Shown: positions 17,532 to 26,052, counted from the first letter of the stretch. The stretch is DNA of 46,357 nt from Lentisphaerae bacterium GWF2_44_16 (GCA_001803225.1 MHBF01000075.1:1-46357); one strand, 5' to 3'. Numbers and translations: made by a program. The notes: generated from the sequence alone by a model not told the origin.

Positions 17532-17561
17532 GAATACCCGGTATCTCCCTTCCGGGTATTC
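17532..17561. terminator. Hairpin between convergent genes, possible bidirectional terminator
   Basis: GAATACCCGG (17532-17541) pairs perfectly with CCGGGTATTC (17552-17561) around a 10-base loop, between the ends of the sensor-like gene and the leftward membrane-protein gene. The flanks are pyrimidine-rich on the left but lack a clean U-tract. Confidence 0.45.
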
Positions 17562-17605
17562 TCTTGTAAAAATTCAGCCATCCAGACCTTTCTTCTGTCA
17601 TCTAT

Positions 17606-18172
17606 TCAAGAAGCAGAGCTTCCGTCAAGCTTCGTTTTATTCATATATGGAAGGCAAAGAAAAACTGAAATATCGACTATCAGGTGTCCCGCGACCATCG
17701 GGATTATCCCCTGCGGCAAGACCAGAAGACATAAAAAATATGCGATGAAGAATGTCCCTATGCATGCGTTAAGTGATTTGTACGCGCAATGCGCCGCAGC
17801 AAAAAGGGCCGCCGCGATGAAAGCTGACAATGGGTTTATACCGATATAGAGGAGCGGAAGAAAGAAAAATCCGTCCTCTCCTGGGATAAGAAGTATCTGC
17901 CATGGATTCCGTTTCACCTCGGCTTTTATCTTCATCAAGGCTATTGAAGCGTTCTGCTCATCTTCCTCCAGCTTATCGTCATAGGATTTTGAAAAGTAAG
18001 AAAGGAGGATATTACCGCCGAACCACAGCCCCGCCAAAAGAGCGGTGAAGAGGAGGTAATAGACTATCACAAGCGGTTTAAACTCGTTTTTCTCTGTCAG
18101 CAGATGAAAAATGAGAAAAAGCAATCCAGCTATCTTTCCGGGAATTATCAGCTTATGCAGTAAACGACGCAC
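17606..18172 (-). CDS. CPBP-like intramembrane protease homologue with altered first motif
   Basis: 188 residues with about five or six transmembrane helices. The C-terminal half resembles the CPBP (CAAX protease/bacteriocin-processing, Abi) family: ALFAAAHCAYKS supplies the FxxxH motif and AGHLIVDISV the final HxxxN/D-type motif. The first motif, normally EExxxR, appears as PGEDGFFFLPLL, so one Glu and the Arg are missing. It may be a divergent or inactive member. A six-base gap separates it from the upstream DUF4190 gene on the same strand, so the two form a small operon. Function inferred only at family level. Confidence 0.55.
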   Translation of the reverse strand: MRRLLHKLIIPGKIAGLLFLIFHLLTEKNEFKPLVIVYYLLFTALLAGLWFGGNILLSYFSKSYDDKLEEDEQNASIALMKIKAEVKRNPWQILLIPGEDGFFFLPLLYIGINPLSAFIAAALFAAAHCAYKSLNACIGTFFIAYFLCLLVLPQGIIPMVAGHLIVDISVFLCLPYMNKTKLDGSSAS

Positions 18173-18178
18173 GAGAAC

Positions 18179-18463
18179 TTATACCTGTTTTCCAAGTGTG
18201 CCCACAACGAACAAAGCAATCAGACAAAGCAGGGACATCAGGGAAATAGCGATATTAACATATCCCAGCACAATTCCCGCCATCGCGAACCCTTTTCCGG
18301 AAGCCTCGCCTTTCTTTATGCGGTTGAGCGCGATATGACCGCATATTACAGCAGGTACGGAAAGAAAAAACATCAGACAAAATATGTAACTCAGAATTCC
18401 AAGCACCATGCTGACGATGGCCAGCGTAGCGCTTCCCGCGACAATCTGTTTATTTTCTTCCAT
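18179..18463 (-). CDS. DUF4190-type small membrane protein
   Basis: 94 residues with two hydrophobic helical segments separated by a short loop with GHIALNRIKKGEASGKGFAM, which is the signature of the DUF4190 family (small two-helix membrane proteins of unknown function). I chose the ATG at 18463 because AGGAG lies 7 bases before it; the in-frame ATG two codons upstream would almost touch the same AGGAG. It is co-directional with the CPBP-like gene that follows. Confidence 0.8.
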   Translation of the reverse strand: MEENKQIVAGSATLAIVSMVLGILSYIFCLMFFLSVPAVICGHIALNRIKKGEASGKGFAMAGIVLGYVNIAISLMSLLCLIALFVVGTLGKQV

Positions 18464-18642
18464 GAACATTCTCCTCTTTTAAAACTTAATCTAAGATAGC
18501 TTACACCTTATTACAAGCACATTTTCCTGAATTTGAACATGATGGACTATCTACGTTCCAGAAAAAGTACGTATGTGAAAAATCCTGATACTATTTTTCC
18601 CCCAGCTTGATTAATCAGATTTTCATGCTAGTGTCAATTATT

Positions 18643-18778
18643 GATTTTGATTGATGAAGAACTCCGTGTAAGCCGGAGGCGGTCGCGCCACTGTAAAACC
18701 CGTCGCGTAGGGTAAAAGCCAGACCTTCATCAAAATGAATTATGCTATGATGTCTCCGCGTCAGGGACTGGCTGAAAA
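18643..18778 (+). ncRNA. Cobalamin riboswitch, copy 1
   Basis: The conserved core is visible: AACTCCGTGTAAGCCGGAGG, GGTCGCGCCACTGT, and AAGCCAGACC after a short ACCC/GGGT stem. A closing stem is formed by ATTTTGAT plus TGATGAAG (from 18643) with CTTCATCAAAAT (18724-18735). A CTCCGCGTCAG segment follows near 18753, probably the kissing loop. The compact P6 region suggests the smaller cobalamin class. It is followed by an intrinsic terminator, so B12 binding probably causes premature termination. It shares its core with copy 2 about 200 bases downstream. Confidence 0.9.
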
Positions 18779-18792
18779 ATCTAAGATTTACT

Positions 18793-18826
18793 GCCGATGT
18801 TCCCGCAAAGGACATCGGCTTTTTTA
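18793..18826 (+). terminator. Intrinsic terminator between the two cobalamin riboswitches
   Basis: GCCGATGTTCC (18793-18803) pairs with GGACATCGGC (18810-18819) with one bulged T, followed by six T's (18820-18825). It is the likely expression platform of riboswitch copy 1. Confidence 0.85.
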
Positions 18827-18840
18827 TTTGAATTTTTGTT

Positions 18841-18965
18841 TTGAAATTTATGTGAAGAACTCCGTGCAAGCCGGAGGCGGTCGCGCCACTGTGAAACCCG
18901 TCGCGTCGGGTGAAGCCAGACCTTCACTGGAAAACTGGAATAATGCCCTCCGCGTCAGAGGTAAA
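18841..18965 (+). ncRNA. Cobalamin riboswitch, copy 2
   Basis: Same core as copy 1: AACTCCGTGCAAGCCGGAGG, GGTCGCGCCACTGT, GAAGCCAGACC, closed by TGAAG/CTTCA, then CCTCCGCGTCAGAGG as the likely kissing hairpin. No U-tract terminator follows. Instead ATCCTCCTGA (near 18990) lies before the ribosome-binding site AAAGGAG (19018-19024) and is complementary to its GGAG, so this copy may act on translation initiation. The expression-platform interpretation is inference. Confidence 0.88.
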
Positions 18966-19027
18966 AAGTGATATCTGCAGCCACTTCGATATCCTCCTGA
19001 CGGAGAGTAATTAGTCTAAAGGAGTTG

Positions 19028-19924
19028 ATGTCTGTGGAATTCTTGAAAAATGGCTTTTTAATTGCGCTGGTCGGCCTGCTCTCTTTTTCTGCTTTGGGCG
19101 AAAACAAAAAAGACGATATCAGGATAGTATCCCTTTCGCCCTCTCTTACTGAAATTATCTTCAAACTCGAAAAAGGCAGCGCAATGGCAGGACGCTCCTC
19201 TGCCTGTGATTACCCCGCGGAAATCAAAAAAATTCCGATAGCCGGAAAATATGGGGCACCCTTTCTGGAAACCCTTGTCCATCTGAAGGCGGATATAGTC
19301 GTCGCCTCATCTCTGATGGATATTTCAACGGAAAAATCTATCCAGTCGCTCGGAATAAAATTCCAGATGCTTCCGACCAAGGACATCAATGACTACTTCA
19401 AAGCCGTTGAGAGCCTCGGCGAAATACTCAACTGCAAAGAACAGGCCGCCCTTGAAATAGCGAGAGTCAAAACCGGACTTGCCGGATTTCAATCTGCCCT
19501 TAATGAAATTCCGGAAACTGAAAAACCTCTCGTTTATCTTGAGCTCTGGAACAGTCCCATGATGACCGTAGGCAAGAAGTCTTTTATCAATGACTACATT
19601 GCGTATGCGGGCGGAAAGAATATTGGGGCCTCTGTAGAAAAAGAATATTTCGCGTGTTCAGAGGAATGGGTTATTTCCTCAAATCCTCAGATTATAATAG
19701 CTCCCTCTATGGGGAAAAGTTGTGCAGCTGAAATACGAGGAAGAAAATGCTGGATTAATGTCCCGGCTGTCAAGTATGACAGAATTTATGTCGACCTGAA
19801 CAGCAATCTTATATTCCGCCTTGGCCCGAGAATGCTTGAAGGCATTGAACTGCTAAAAAGCTGTATCCAGGCAGGTAAAGGAACGAATACTGAAAGTAAT
19901 TCACTTAAGAGCAAAGTTCCGTAA
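19028..19924 (+). CDS. Cobalamin/iron-siderophore-type ABC substrate-binding protein (BtuF-like)
   Basis: About 298 residues. An N-terminal signal peptide (FLIALVGLLSFSALGE) has no lipobox Cys, so the protein should be free in the periplasm. The mature part is a class III periplasmic-binding protein: RIVSLSPSLTEIIFKLEKG opens it, and AGRSSACDYPAEIKKIPIAG and VHLKADIVVASS are typical of BtuF/FhuD-type proteins. The position directly behind two cobalamin riboswitches supports corrinoid binding. AAAGGAG ends only three bases before ATG 19028; GTG 19034 has better spacing (9) and may be the true start. No BtuC or BtuD gene is in the window. Confidence 0.88.
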   Translation: MSVEFLKNGFLIALVGLLSFSALGENKKDDIRIVSLSPSLTEIIFKLEKGSAMAGRSSACDYPAEIKKIPIAGKYGAPFLETLVHLKADIVVASSLMDISTEKSIQSLGIKFQMLPTKDINDYFKAVESLGEILNCKEQAALEIARVKTGLAGFQSALNEIPETEKPLVYLELWNSPMMTVGKKSFINDYIAYAGGKNIGASVEKEYFACSEEWVISSNPQIIIAPSMGKSCAAEIRGRKCWINVPAVKYDRIYVDLNSNLIFRLGPRMLEGIELLKSCIQAGKGTNTESNSLKSKVP

Positions 19925-19984
19925 ATTCGTGTTTTATGTTTTAATCCTTGTTTTTATAACACTGAAATAGAAAGAAAATATTTG

Positions 19985-20839
19985 ATGAGAAAAAGCTGGA
20001 AAACTGCTGACGTACTGCTCAGATTAACGACTAATATTTTCACGATGGTCGAGCTGCTTGTGGTGATTGGGATAATTATCATTCTGGCGGGGCTTCTGCT
20101 TGCCGGAGTAAATCGGGCGCGCGAACTTGGCAAGAGGACATCCTGCGCGAATAACCTGAAACAGCTCACACTGGCAAACAGCCAATACGCCTCAACCCAT
20201 CAGGCATACTGTCCGGGACGCTCAGGGGGATATTACACCGGCCAGCACTGGCATGGAAACAGAACAGACAGCAGTTTGCCGTGGAATCCCTCACAGGGTT
20301 TGCTTGTAGAATATCTTGGTGTTTCAGGGGCCATAAAAAGATGTCCATCCACAGCCATGCTCGTAGTCACAAGCACCAGCAATACCAAAAATCTTGGTTC
20401 AGGGGGGTACGGATACAATTTCACCGGAGTAGGCAGCCTCGGTTATCTGAATGGATATGGCGCATGGGAGAGCGGCATGAAACCGGAAAAAATAGAAGAA
20501 CCATCGCGTTGTTTAATGTTCGGCGATGTCGCTCACCTTCTCAATGGGGAACTTGTCGAAGCTGACGAGATGATGGCCCCCTACTCGATTTACGGGGCTA
20601 CCGCGGACAAGCTGAAAACAAAAAAGCCTACGACTACAGCCAATTACGCAAAACTCCATTTCAGACACAACCAGGCTGTTAATGTCTCATGGGTTGACGG
20701 TCACCTGAGCATAGAAAAAGTTACCTACTCAAACGCGGAGGCTGATGACACTGAAAGAGCTGTGCGCAATCTCGGTTTCTTCGGCACTCCTGACAACAGC
20801 CTCTATGATCCCTGGAAAGACGATATCCCAGAAGAATAA
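19985..20839 (+). CDS. Type II secretion pseudopilin-like protein with H-X9-DG motif
   Basis: 284 residues. The N-terminal helix [20 protein letters not shown] is a type IV prepilin-like signal with Glu at the fifth position after the predicted cleavage site. The Gly expected at -1 is absent (preceding residues are Asn-Ile), as in many PVC homologues. [20 protein letters not shown] follows, and near the C-terminus [12 protein letters not shown] gives the H-X9-DG motif of the DUF1559-like/prepilin group expanded in Lentisphaerota and Planctomycetota. ATG 19985 is preferred over the adjacent TTG. It lies between the BtuF-like gene and cbiA; any B12 link is from position only. Confidence 0.85.
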   Translation: MRKSWKTADVLLRLTTNIFTMVELLVVIGIIIILAGLLLAGVNRARELGKRTSCANNLKQLTLANSQYASTHQAYCPGRSGGYYTGQHWHGNRTDSSLPWNPSQGLLVEYLGVSGAIKRCPSTAMLVVTSTSNTKNLGSGGYGYNFTGVGSLGYLNGYGAWESGMKPEKIEEPSRCLMFGDVAHLLNGELVEADEMMAPYSIYGATADKLKTKKPTTTANYAKLHFRHNQAVNVSWVDGHLSIEKVTYSNAEADDTERAVRNLGFFGTPDNSLYDPWKDDIPEE

Positions 20840-20854
20840 AATAGGAGTTTCATT

Positions 20855-21403
20855 ATGACTAAAATGAGAAAAACATTTCTGAATATAGCCTGCAAAATAA
20901 ATGAAAAACGGCAGTTTCAGAAAAATATCTCGACAAAAAAGGAACGCCATTCACGCATTCTTAAAATATCTATTACCGTTTTACTTACAGCGCTAATAAT
21001 ATCTGTCGGAATTTATATATCGAAAGACCTGCTCATTAAGAAAAGAGCGGCTCTTCCGCTCCATGCGCCTAAGTGGACGGAACTTGACACCGCCTCAAGA
21101 GAATATTCCCAGGCGACTCAACTCGTTGATGATATGATCATCCTGATGAGACAGAAAGGAACTGACGGACTCAAGGAAATATGGAGCGCTCATTCATCTC
21201 CCGAGAATATATCGCATTCAGAAAAAACACTTTCTCTCTACAAAGGCGAAGAACTCATCATTCAATCCGTCAGGGAAAAAGCCGATGCCTCAAAAAAATT
21301 CGCCCTCATCTGCAAATCCCCGAACAATGGACACCGCCTTAAAATTTCATTTTGTAAAGAAAACGGTATTGTCAAACTTTCCGGCGCAGACATGATACCG
21401 TGA
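20855..21403 (+). CDS. Small single-pass membrane protein of unknown function
   Basis: 182 residues. A basic N-terminal ~33 residues precede one transmembrane helix (ISITVLLTALIISVGIYI), so the ~125-residue C-terminal part is probably periplasmic. That part is mixed alpha/beta, with TQLVDDMIILMRQKGTDGLKEI and ALICKSPNNGHRLKISFCKE. I do not recognise a family. AGGAG precedes ATG 20855 and the gene follows the pseudopilin by 15 bases, so they are probably co-transcribed and may work together. Confidence 0.7.
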   Translation: MTKMRKTFLNIACKINEKRQFQKNISTKKERHSRILKISITVLLTALIISVGIYISKDLLIKKRAALPLHAPKWTELDTASREYSQATQLVDDMIILMRQKGTDGLKEIWSAHSSPENISHSEKTLSLYKGEELIIQSVREKADASKKFALICKSPNNGHRLKISFCKENGIVKLSGADMIP

Positions 21404-21509
21404 TATCTGAAAACAGAGTTCGTGACATTTTTTCTGATTATTTATCTGTTCAGATTGTAAGTTGAAAATAAATGTTAAAAGTATAGCTTTAATGTGAGAA
21501 AAGGGCATC

Positions 21510-22898
21510 ATGGAGAATTCAGAAAATAAAATCAGTGCGTTCTGCATCGCCGGAACAAGTTCAGGCGATGGTAAAACAACCGTTACCCTGGCCCTTCTGC
21601 GCGCTCTTTACCGCCGGGGGCTGGCCCCTCAGCCTTTTAAGTGCGGGCCAGACTACATAGACCCTTCATTTCATAATATCGCGTCTAAAAAACGTTCCCG
21701 AAATCTGGATTGCTGGATGATGGGAAAGCAAGAAGTCAAAACCTCTTTTGCCAGTGCCGTCCAGAACGCAGGTTCTGCGCTTGTTGAAGGTGTCATGGGA
21801 CTCTTTGATGGGGCAAATCCCGTTTCACTTACAGGCAGTACGGCGGAAACCGCGGCACTTCTTGAAATACCCGTTATTCTCGTTGTCAACTGCCGGGGAA
21901 TGGCCGGGAGCATAGCGGCCATTGTAAAAGGATATTCCGAATACTGCCATGACATAAAGGTAATCGGCGTAATCGCCAATCAGACCGGTTCAGACGCTCA
22001 CGCCGAAATACTTCGCGAAGCATTAAAAGCTTCCGGCATGCCGCCACTGCTGGGCTGCCTGCCGCGCAATGAAAAATGGAAATTGCCGGAAAGGCATCTC
22101 GGGCTCCTTCCCTTCACAGAAAATTCAAAATCAGAGGCATGGTTTGACGAACTTGCCGATGCCGCTGAAAAATATATCGACATCGACCAAATTATGGAAA
22201 TCAGTAAAATTACGCGTCCGTCTGTCCCCGTCAGGAAATGTCCCTCAATTTCAGGACGCCTCGCAATTGCCGATGATGAGGCTTTTCACTTCTACTATGA
22301 GGACAATCTCGATATTCTCAGAGCAAACGGCATTGAGCTTGTGAAATTTTCCCCTTTGCATGACACCGCCCTGCCCGCGGAAATCGGAGGCATATATATT
22401 GGCGGCGGCTTCCCTGAGGTTTTTGCGGAACAGCTTGAAAAAAACTCGGATATGCGCCAGGCAGTAAAAGAATTCGCATCCGGCGGCGGAATAGTCTATG
22501 CCGAATGCGGCGGCTACATGTATCTCTCATCCTCTATCCGCGATAACGGCAGAGAATACGAAATGTGCGATCTGATACCAGCCAAAATACGCATGGGAGA
22601 AAAACTCCGCTCGCTGGGATATCGCGAAGTCAGAAGCCTCTCTGACACTTTTCTCGGCCCTTCAGGGACCCTGATAAGAGGCCATGAATTTCACTGGTCC
22701 GCTGAAGAATTCGACAATAAGCCCCAAGCTTTATGGCTTGCCTCCGACGCAAATAAAAAAGCGCCTGCTTATGAGTGCGGTTATCACAATGGGAATATAT
22801 GCGCAAGTTATATTCACCTGCACTGGGCGTCCTGTCCTGAAGCCGCCGCGAATTTTGCCGAAGCAATCATAAAACAATATCCCATCGGCAGAAAATAA
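21510..22898 (+). CDS. cbiA: Cobyrinate a,c-diamide synthase
   Basis: 462 residues, usual length. It amidates the a and c side chains of cobyrinic (or hydrogenobyrinic) acid with glutamine and ATP in cobalamin synthesis. The N-terminal ATPase domain has GTSSGDGKTTVTLALL (P-loop), FKCGPDYIDPSFH, and VEGVMGLFDG. The C-terminal class I glutamine amidotransferase domain has GGGFPEVFAEQLE, the nucleophilic Cys in VYAECGGYMYLS, and His in HLHWAS near the end. It shares the strand with the riboswitch-controlled BtuF-like gene but is separated from the previous gene by 106 bases, so it may have its own promoter. No other cobalamin-synthesis genes are in the window. Confidence 0.96.
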   Translation: MENSENKISAFCIAGTSSGDGKTTVTLALLRALYRRGLAPQPFKCGPDYIDPSFHNIASKKRSRNLDCWMMGKQEVKTSFASAVQNAGSALVEGVMGLFDGANPVSLTGSTAETAALLEIPVILVVNCRGMAGSIAAIVKGYSEYCHDIKVIGVIANQTGSDAHAEILREALKASGMPPLLGCLPRNEKWKLPERHLGLLPFTENSKSEAWFDELADAAEKYIDIDQIMEISKITRPSVPVRKCPSISGRLAIADDEAFHFYYEDNLDILRANGIELVKFSPLHDTALPAEIGGIYIGGGFPEVFAEQLEKNSDMRQAVKEFASGGGIVYAECGGYMYLSSSIRDNGREYEMCDLIPAKIRMGEKLRSLGYREVRSLSDTFLGPSGTLIRGHEFHWSAEEFDNKPQALWLASDANKKAPAYECGYHNGNICASYIHLHWASCPEAAANFAEAIIKQYPIGRK

Positions 22899-22953
22899 AA
22901 AATACAGATGAAGAAAAGTTGACAAGCTTTCCTTCTTATCCGATATTAACACC

Positions 22954-23805
22954 ATGAACAACAATAATAAAATCAAGACATGGGCGCCGGATAAACTCCT
23001 CTTTCCTCCGTTTAAACATCTGGCTATAGTAGATTATCCGCCGTTCTGCGAAGGCGATTACCATGCGCATGACATATTCCAAGTACTTTTCGTTGTTTCC
23101 GGCACTTTTTATCTGCTTGGGCCCCGAGATAAAAAGCTTGGCGTGAATTCCGGGGAGTTTCTGATAATCCCTCCCGGGAAAACTCATTCATGGAGAATAG
23201 AAAAAAACAGATGTAAAGCTGTTCAGGTTATACACAATTCCATGCTGCCTGAGACATACGGAGATCTTTCAATACTCTTCGGAAATCTCAATTCCGACTG
23301 CCGGAAAATCAGGATAGGAAAAACTGAAACCGACGCCATCGCCAAACGGCTGAAAAGTGAAGCCGCAAAATCGCGTCCCGCCGACTCCATGATGATATTC
23401 ATTTTTCTCATGGAAATTTTCTCAATGGCCTTGAGGATTTTCGCCCAAAATGAAAAAAACCGCTCACTTGGCACAAAACCGGAAACAGCTCTCAAAAAAG
23501 CTCTGGATTACATACAGAAACATTACCGTGAGAAAATCACACTTGAAGAACTCGCCAAGATATCCTGCCTCGGTATCAGCCGTTTCTCTGAAATATTCAG
23601 AGCGCATACAGGCGAAGCGCCGATAAATTATGCAAACAAGCTCAGGATGGAAAAAGCCAAAGCGCTTCTTCAATATTCCCATATGACAGTAGGACAAATA
23701 TCTGAATATCTCGGATTTGAGTCCATACATTACTTCAGCAGGGCGTTCAAAAAGTATTCCGGCACAAGTCCATCCGAATCCAGGCCCGCAAAAATAAAAT
23801 CGTAA
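22954..23805 (+). CDS. AraC family transcriptional regulator with cupin sensor domain
   Basis: 283 residues. The N-terminal ~110 residues form a cupin-like fold, with HAHDIFQVLFVVSGTF and GEFLIIPPGKTHSWRI as the two cupin motifs. The C-terminal ~100 residues carry two helix-turn-helix units: ITLEELAKISCLGISRFSEIF and MTVGQISEYLGFESIHYFSR, with the AraC-type ending RAFKKYSGTSPSE. It lies just before the QueG-like iron-sulfur gene (90 bases) and is a candidate regulator of it. The ligand is unknown. Confidence 0.92.
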   Translation: MNNNNKIKTWAPDKLLFPPFKHLAIVDYPPFCEGDYHAHDIFQVLFVVSGTFYLLGPRDKKLGVNSGEFLIIPPGKTHSWRIEKNRCKAVQVIHNSMLPETYGDLSILFGNLNSDCRKIRIGKTETDAIAKRLKSEAAKSRPADSMMIFIFLMEIFSMALRIFAQNEKNRSLGTKPETALKKALDYIQKHYREKITLEELAKISCLGISRFSEIFRAHTGEAPINYANKLRMEKAKALLQYSHMTVGQISEYLGFESIHYFSRAFKKYSGTSPSESRPAKIKS

Positions 23806-23894
23806 GATTGTGCAAATCATTCGTAATCCATGCTAAAGACATTCCTCCGCTGATGCGCTATAATTTTCTCATAGTCAAAAAGAGGAGTTATACT

Positions 23895-24845
23895 ATGGAC
23901 GCAAAAACAGTAAAAGAATTCGCGAAGGAATGCGGCGCTGATATTGTCGGAATAGCCAATATCGAAAGATTCGAAGGCGCGCCCAAACAGTTCGATCCGA
24001 GATATATAATGCCGGAAGCAAAATCAATGGTGGTTCTGGGCTTTCGTATTTTCAGGGGTCTTTTGAGAGGGATTGAGGAAGGGACGCTTTTTGCCAACTA
24101 TTCCTCAATGGGATACGCGGGAATAAATAAGGTGCAGATGCCGACTGTCCTCTGGAATTTCACAAAGATTTTCGAGGATGAAGGTTATGAAGCGTTACCT
24201 TTCCATAATGATTTTCCATGGAACGCCATATCCACTGCCACCGGAAAGATGAAAGAAAATTGGAGCAGGCCTGTTTCCCCGGATAAACCGGCGCCGGACG
24301 TATTCATACACATGCGCATAGCCGCTTTCTGCGCGGGACTCGGCGAAATCGGCTACAGTAAAGTTTTTCTGACCCCGGAATTCGGTCCGCGCGTCAGATT
24401 CGGATGCGTTCTTACGGAAGCCCCTCTTGACCCTGACCCGTTATATGAAGGCCCTCCCCTTTGCGATAAATGTATGGCCTGCGTCAAGGCTTGTAGCGGA
24501 AATGCCATAAGCGCCACTGAAACAGTCAAAGTCAAAATAGCCGGACGTGATGTGGAATGGGGCAAACTTGACGAACACAAATGCTCTATCGCGTTTCAGG
24601 GCGGGAAAAATGATGTGGCTCCTGACGGCGAAGAATTGAAATATGCTCAATATGACGCAAAACCCAATGAATACAATCCTTTCATTGCAAGCCCCGGCCC
24701 ATTATATGGATACGGAAGGGCTATCGAAGGCGGCAGAGGTTGCGTGAGAGCATGCATGATACATCTGGAACAGCAGGGGAAACTCAAGAATAAATTCAAG
24801 ATGCCTTTTCGCAGACGCAAACCGTGGAAAATGGAAATCGAATAG
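23895..24845 (+). CDS. QueG-like iron-sulfur protein (epoxyqueuosine reductase-related)
   Basis: About 316 residues. The N-terminus (DAKTVKEFAKECGADIVGIA) and the central fold (FCAGLGEIGYSKVFLTPEFGPRVRFGCVLTEAPL, cited in parts) match the QueG/reductive-dehalogenase-related fold that in QueG binds cobalamin. Cluster 1 is complete: CDKCMACVKAC, but followed by Ser rather than Pro. The second site is unusual, with HKCS and GCVRACM. It is probably not true QueG, since family HEAT repeats are absent. ATG 23895 has AGGAG 7 bases upstream; the frame stays open to 23808 but without a ribosome site. A corrinoid link fits the location after cbiA; the substrate is unknown. Confidence 0.75.
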   Translation: MDAKTVKEFAKECGADIVGIANIERFEGAPKQFDPRYIMPEAKSMVVLGFRIFRGLLRGIEEGTLFANYSSMGYAGINKVQMPTVLWNFTKIFEDEGYEALPFHNDFPWNAISTATGKMKENWSRPVSPDKPAPDVFIHMRIAAFCAGLGEIGYSKVFLTPEFGPRVRFGCVLTEAPLDPDPLYEGPPLCDKCMACVKACSGNAISATETVKVKIAGRDVEWGKLDEHKCSIAFQGGKNDVAPDGEELKYAQYDAKPNEYNPFIASPGPLYGYGRAIEGGRGCVRACMIHLEQQGKLKNKFKMPFRRRKPWKMEIE

Positions 24846-24860
24846 TCCTTTCGAGAGGAG

Positions 24861-24892
24861 GAAAAAGGAAAACGGTCTTCAGACCGTTTTCC
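24861..24892. terminator. Bidirectional terminator hairpin between convergent genes
   Basis: GGAAAACGGTCT (24867-24878) pairs perfectly with AGACCGTTTTCC (24881-24892) with only TC between. On the minus strand it is followed by TTTTT (complement of 24862-24866). The leftward methyltransferase stop codon lies at its centre, and the rightward QueG-like gene ends 21 bases before it. Confidence 0.82.
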
Positions 24893-25796
24893 GTCTGACT
24901 TCGAGTACCGCTATTTTGGTGGAATGGTTGAACGGAGCTGGATCAGTAATTTGCTTGGCGGAATATTCATTTGAATAACCCACAAGATCTTTCGGGACAG
25001 GGATTATCTCCGTTATTTTCAAATACCCGTCCGAGGCAAGCCCCTCAAGGGTACGCATGTATTCCACTCCGCTTACATAAAGAGCATTGTTTATCACAAC
25101 CAGATAACCGCCGTCATTGATGAGAGGGCGGACTTTATTAATCATTCTGGCGCTGTTATTCACCATATCCACAACGCATTCCCGATTTACGGCAAAGAAC
25201 GGCGGGTCAAGAAAAACACAATCAAAACGTTCATTTTTCTTTTTAAAATGACTTATCTGCCGCCAGAAATCACCGGCAAGAAAATCTTTATCCGAGAAAG
25301 AAAACCCGTTCATCTCACAGGATTTTTTTGCCAGCTCCAGAAATTTTTTATTTCTGTCAAGCTGCACTACCCGGGCCGCTCCGCCAGCCATTGCGGCAAC
25401 TCCCAGGCTCCCGGTGTACGCAAAGGTGTTCAAAACTGTTTTTCCTCTCATATTCTCCATCGCCCATGTACGCAAATTCCGCGTATCCAGATAAAAACTG
25501 GCGTCACGATTCATCCACAAGTTAATCGCATACCGGATATTATTCTCTACTATCGCCATGGAGGAAGACACGATACCTGAAATTACTCTGCCATTTCGTT
25601 CTTCAGTTATTTCGCTGTCGCGGATTTTCAACATTACAGTCTTTATCCACGGAAGCAGTTTCTGTATGAGAGTCAGAGTCTCATCAACAGCACCCGCGGC
25701 ATTTTCCGCCGGTTTCGCATAGTTGTATATAATCGCAGTCTCCGCATAAACATCGACAAGCAGATGCGGATTCCCTTCCGAGAATCCATTGAACAA
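24879..25796 (-). CDS. Class I SAM-dependent methyltransferase (RlmI/YccW-related)
   Basis: 305 residues from the first canonical start, TTG 25796. The fold resembles the catalytic part of 23S rRNA m5C methyltransferases: ENNIRYAINLWMNRDASFYLDTRN (cited in part), the SAM-binding block VLNTFAYTGSLGVAAMAGG, acidic residue in VVQLDRN, and the catalytic-type motif FDCVFLDPPFF. No PUA domain is present. Coding-like sequence continues upstream in frame beyond TTG (LFDPGHETAFRLFNG) without ATG, GTG or TTG, so the true N-terminus is uncertain. It is convergent with the QueG-like gene. Target presumed RNA by family. Confidence 0.8.
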   Translation of the reverse strand: MFNGFSEGNPHLLVDVYAETAIIYNYAKPAENAAGAVDETLTLIQKLLPWIKTVMLKIRDSEITEERNGRVISGIVSSSMAIVENNIRYAINLWMNRDASFYLDTRNLRTWAMENMRGKTVLNTFAYTGSLGVAAMAGGAARVVQLDRNKKFLELAKKSCEMNGFSFSDKDFLAGDFWRQISHFKKKNERFDCVFLDPPFFAVNRECVVDMVNNSARMINKVRPLINDGGYLVVINNALYVSGVEYMRTLEGLASDGYLKITEIIPVPKDLVGYSNEYSAKQITDPAPFNHSTKIAVLEVRRKTV

Positions 25797-25946
25797 GCGA
25801 AACGCGGTCTCATGACCGGGATCAAACAGATGCGTCCGGGACGCTATTGCCTTTTCGAGTAAGGCGCTCGTAGATTCTTCAGCTGTAATTATTGTCTTTC
25901 TTTTAAATTCTTTGCACGAAGGTAAACAGAAGTCCTTTTGCGCTTT
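25797..25946 (-). other. In-frame coding-like extension of the methyltransferase without a canonical start
   Basis: From just after TAA at 25949-25947 the minus frame is open into the methyltransferase. It reads AEESTSALLEKAIASRTHLF then DPGHETAFRLFNGFSEG, which is what related enzymes show at their N-termini. The only unusual start candidates are ATT at 25889-25887 and CTG at 25829-25827. A frameshift or lost start codon is an equally good explanation. Confidence 0.5.
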
Positions 25947-26052
25947 TTACAATAGCCGCTCAGGTATTTGTTGAAAGAAAGCGTAATGTTAGAGAGACAG
26001 AGACTCAATACCACCATTCACATAGCTTCTTAGGGTACATGCTGAGACAATC

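Noticed and set aside
25889-26017. Minus-strand 42-codon basic ORF before the methyltransferase
   Set aside because: No ribosome site, no family match, and it overlaps the frame that continues into the methyltransferase; probably chance.
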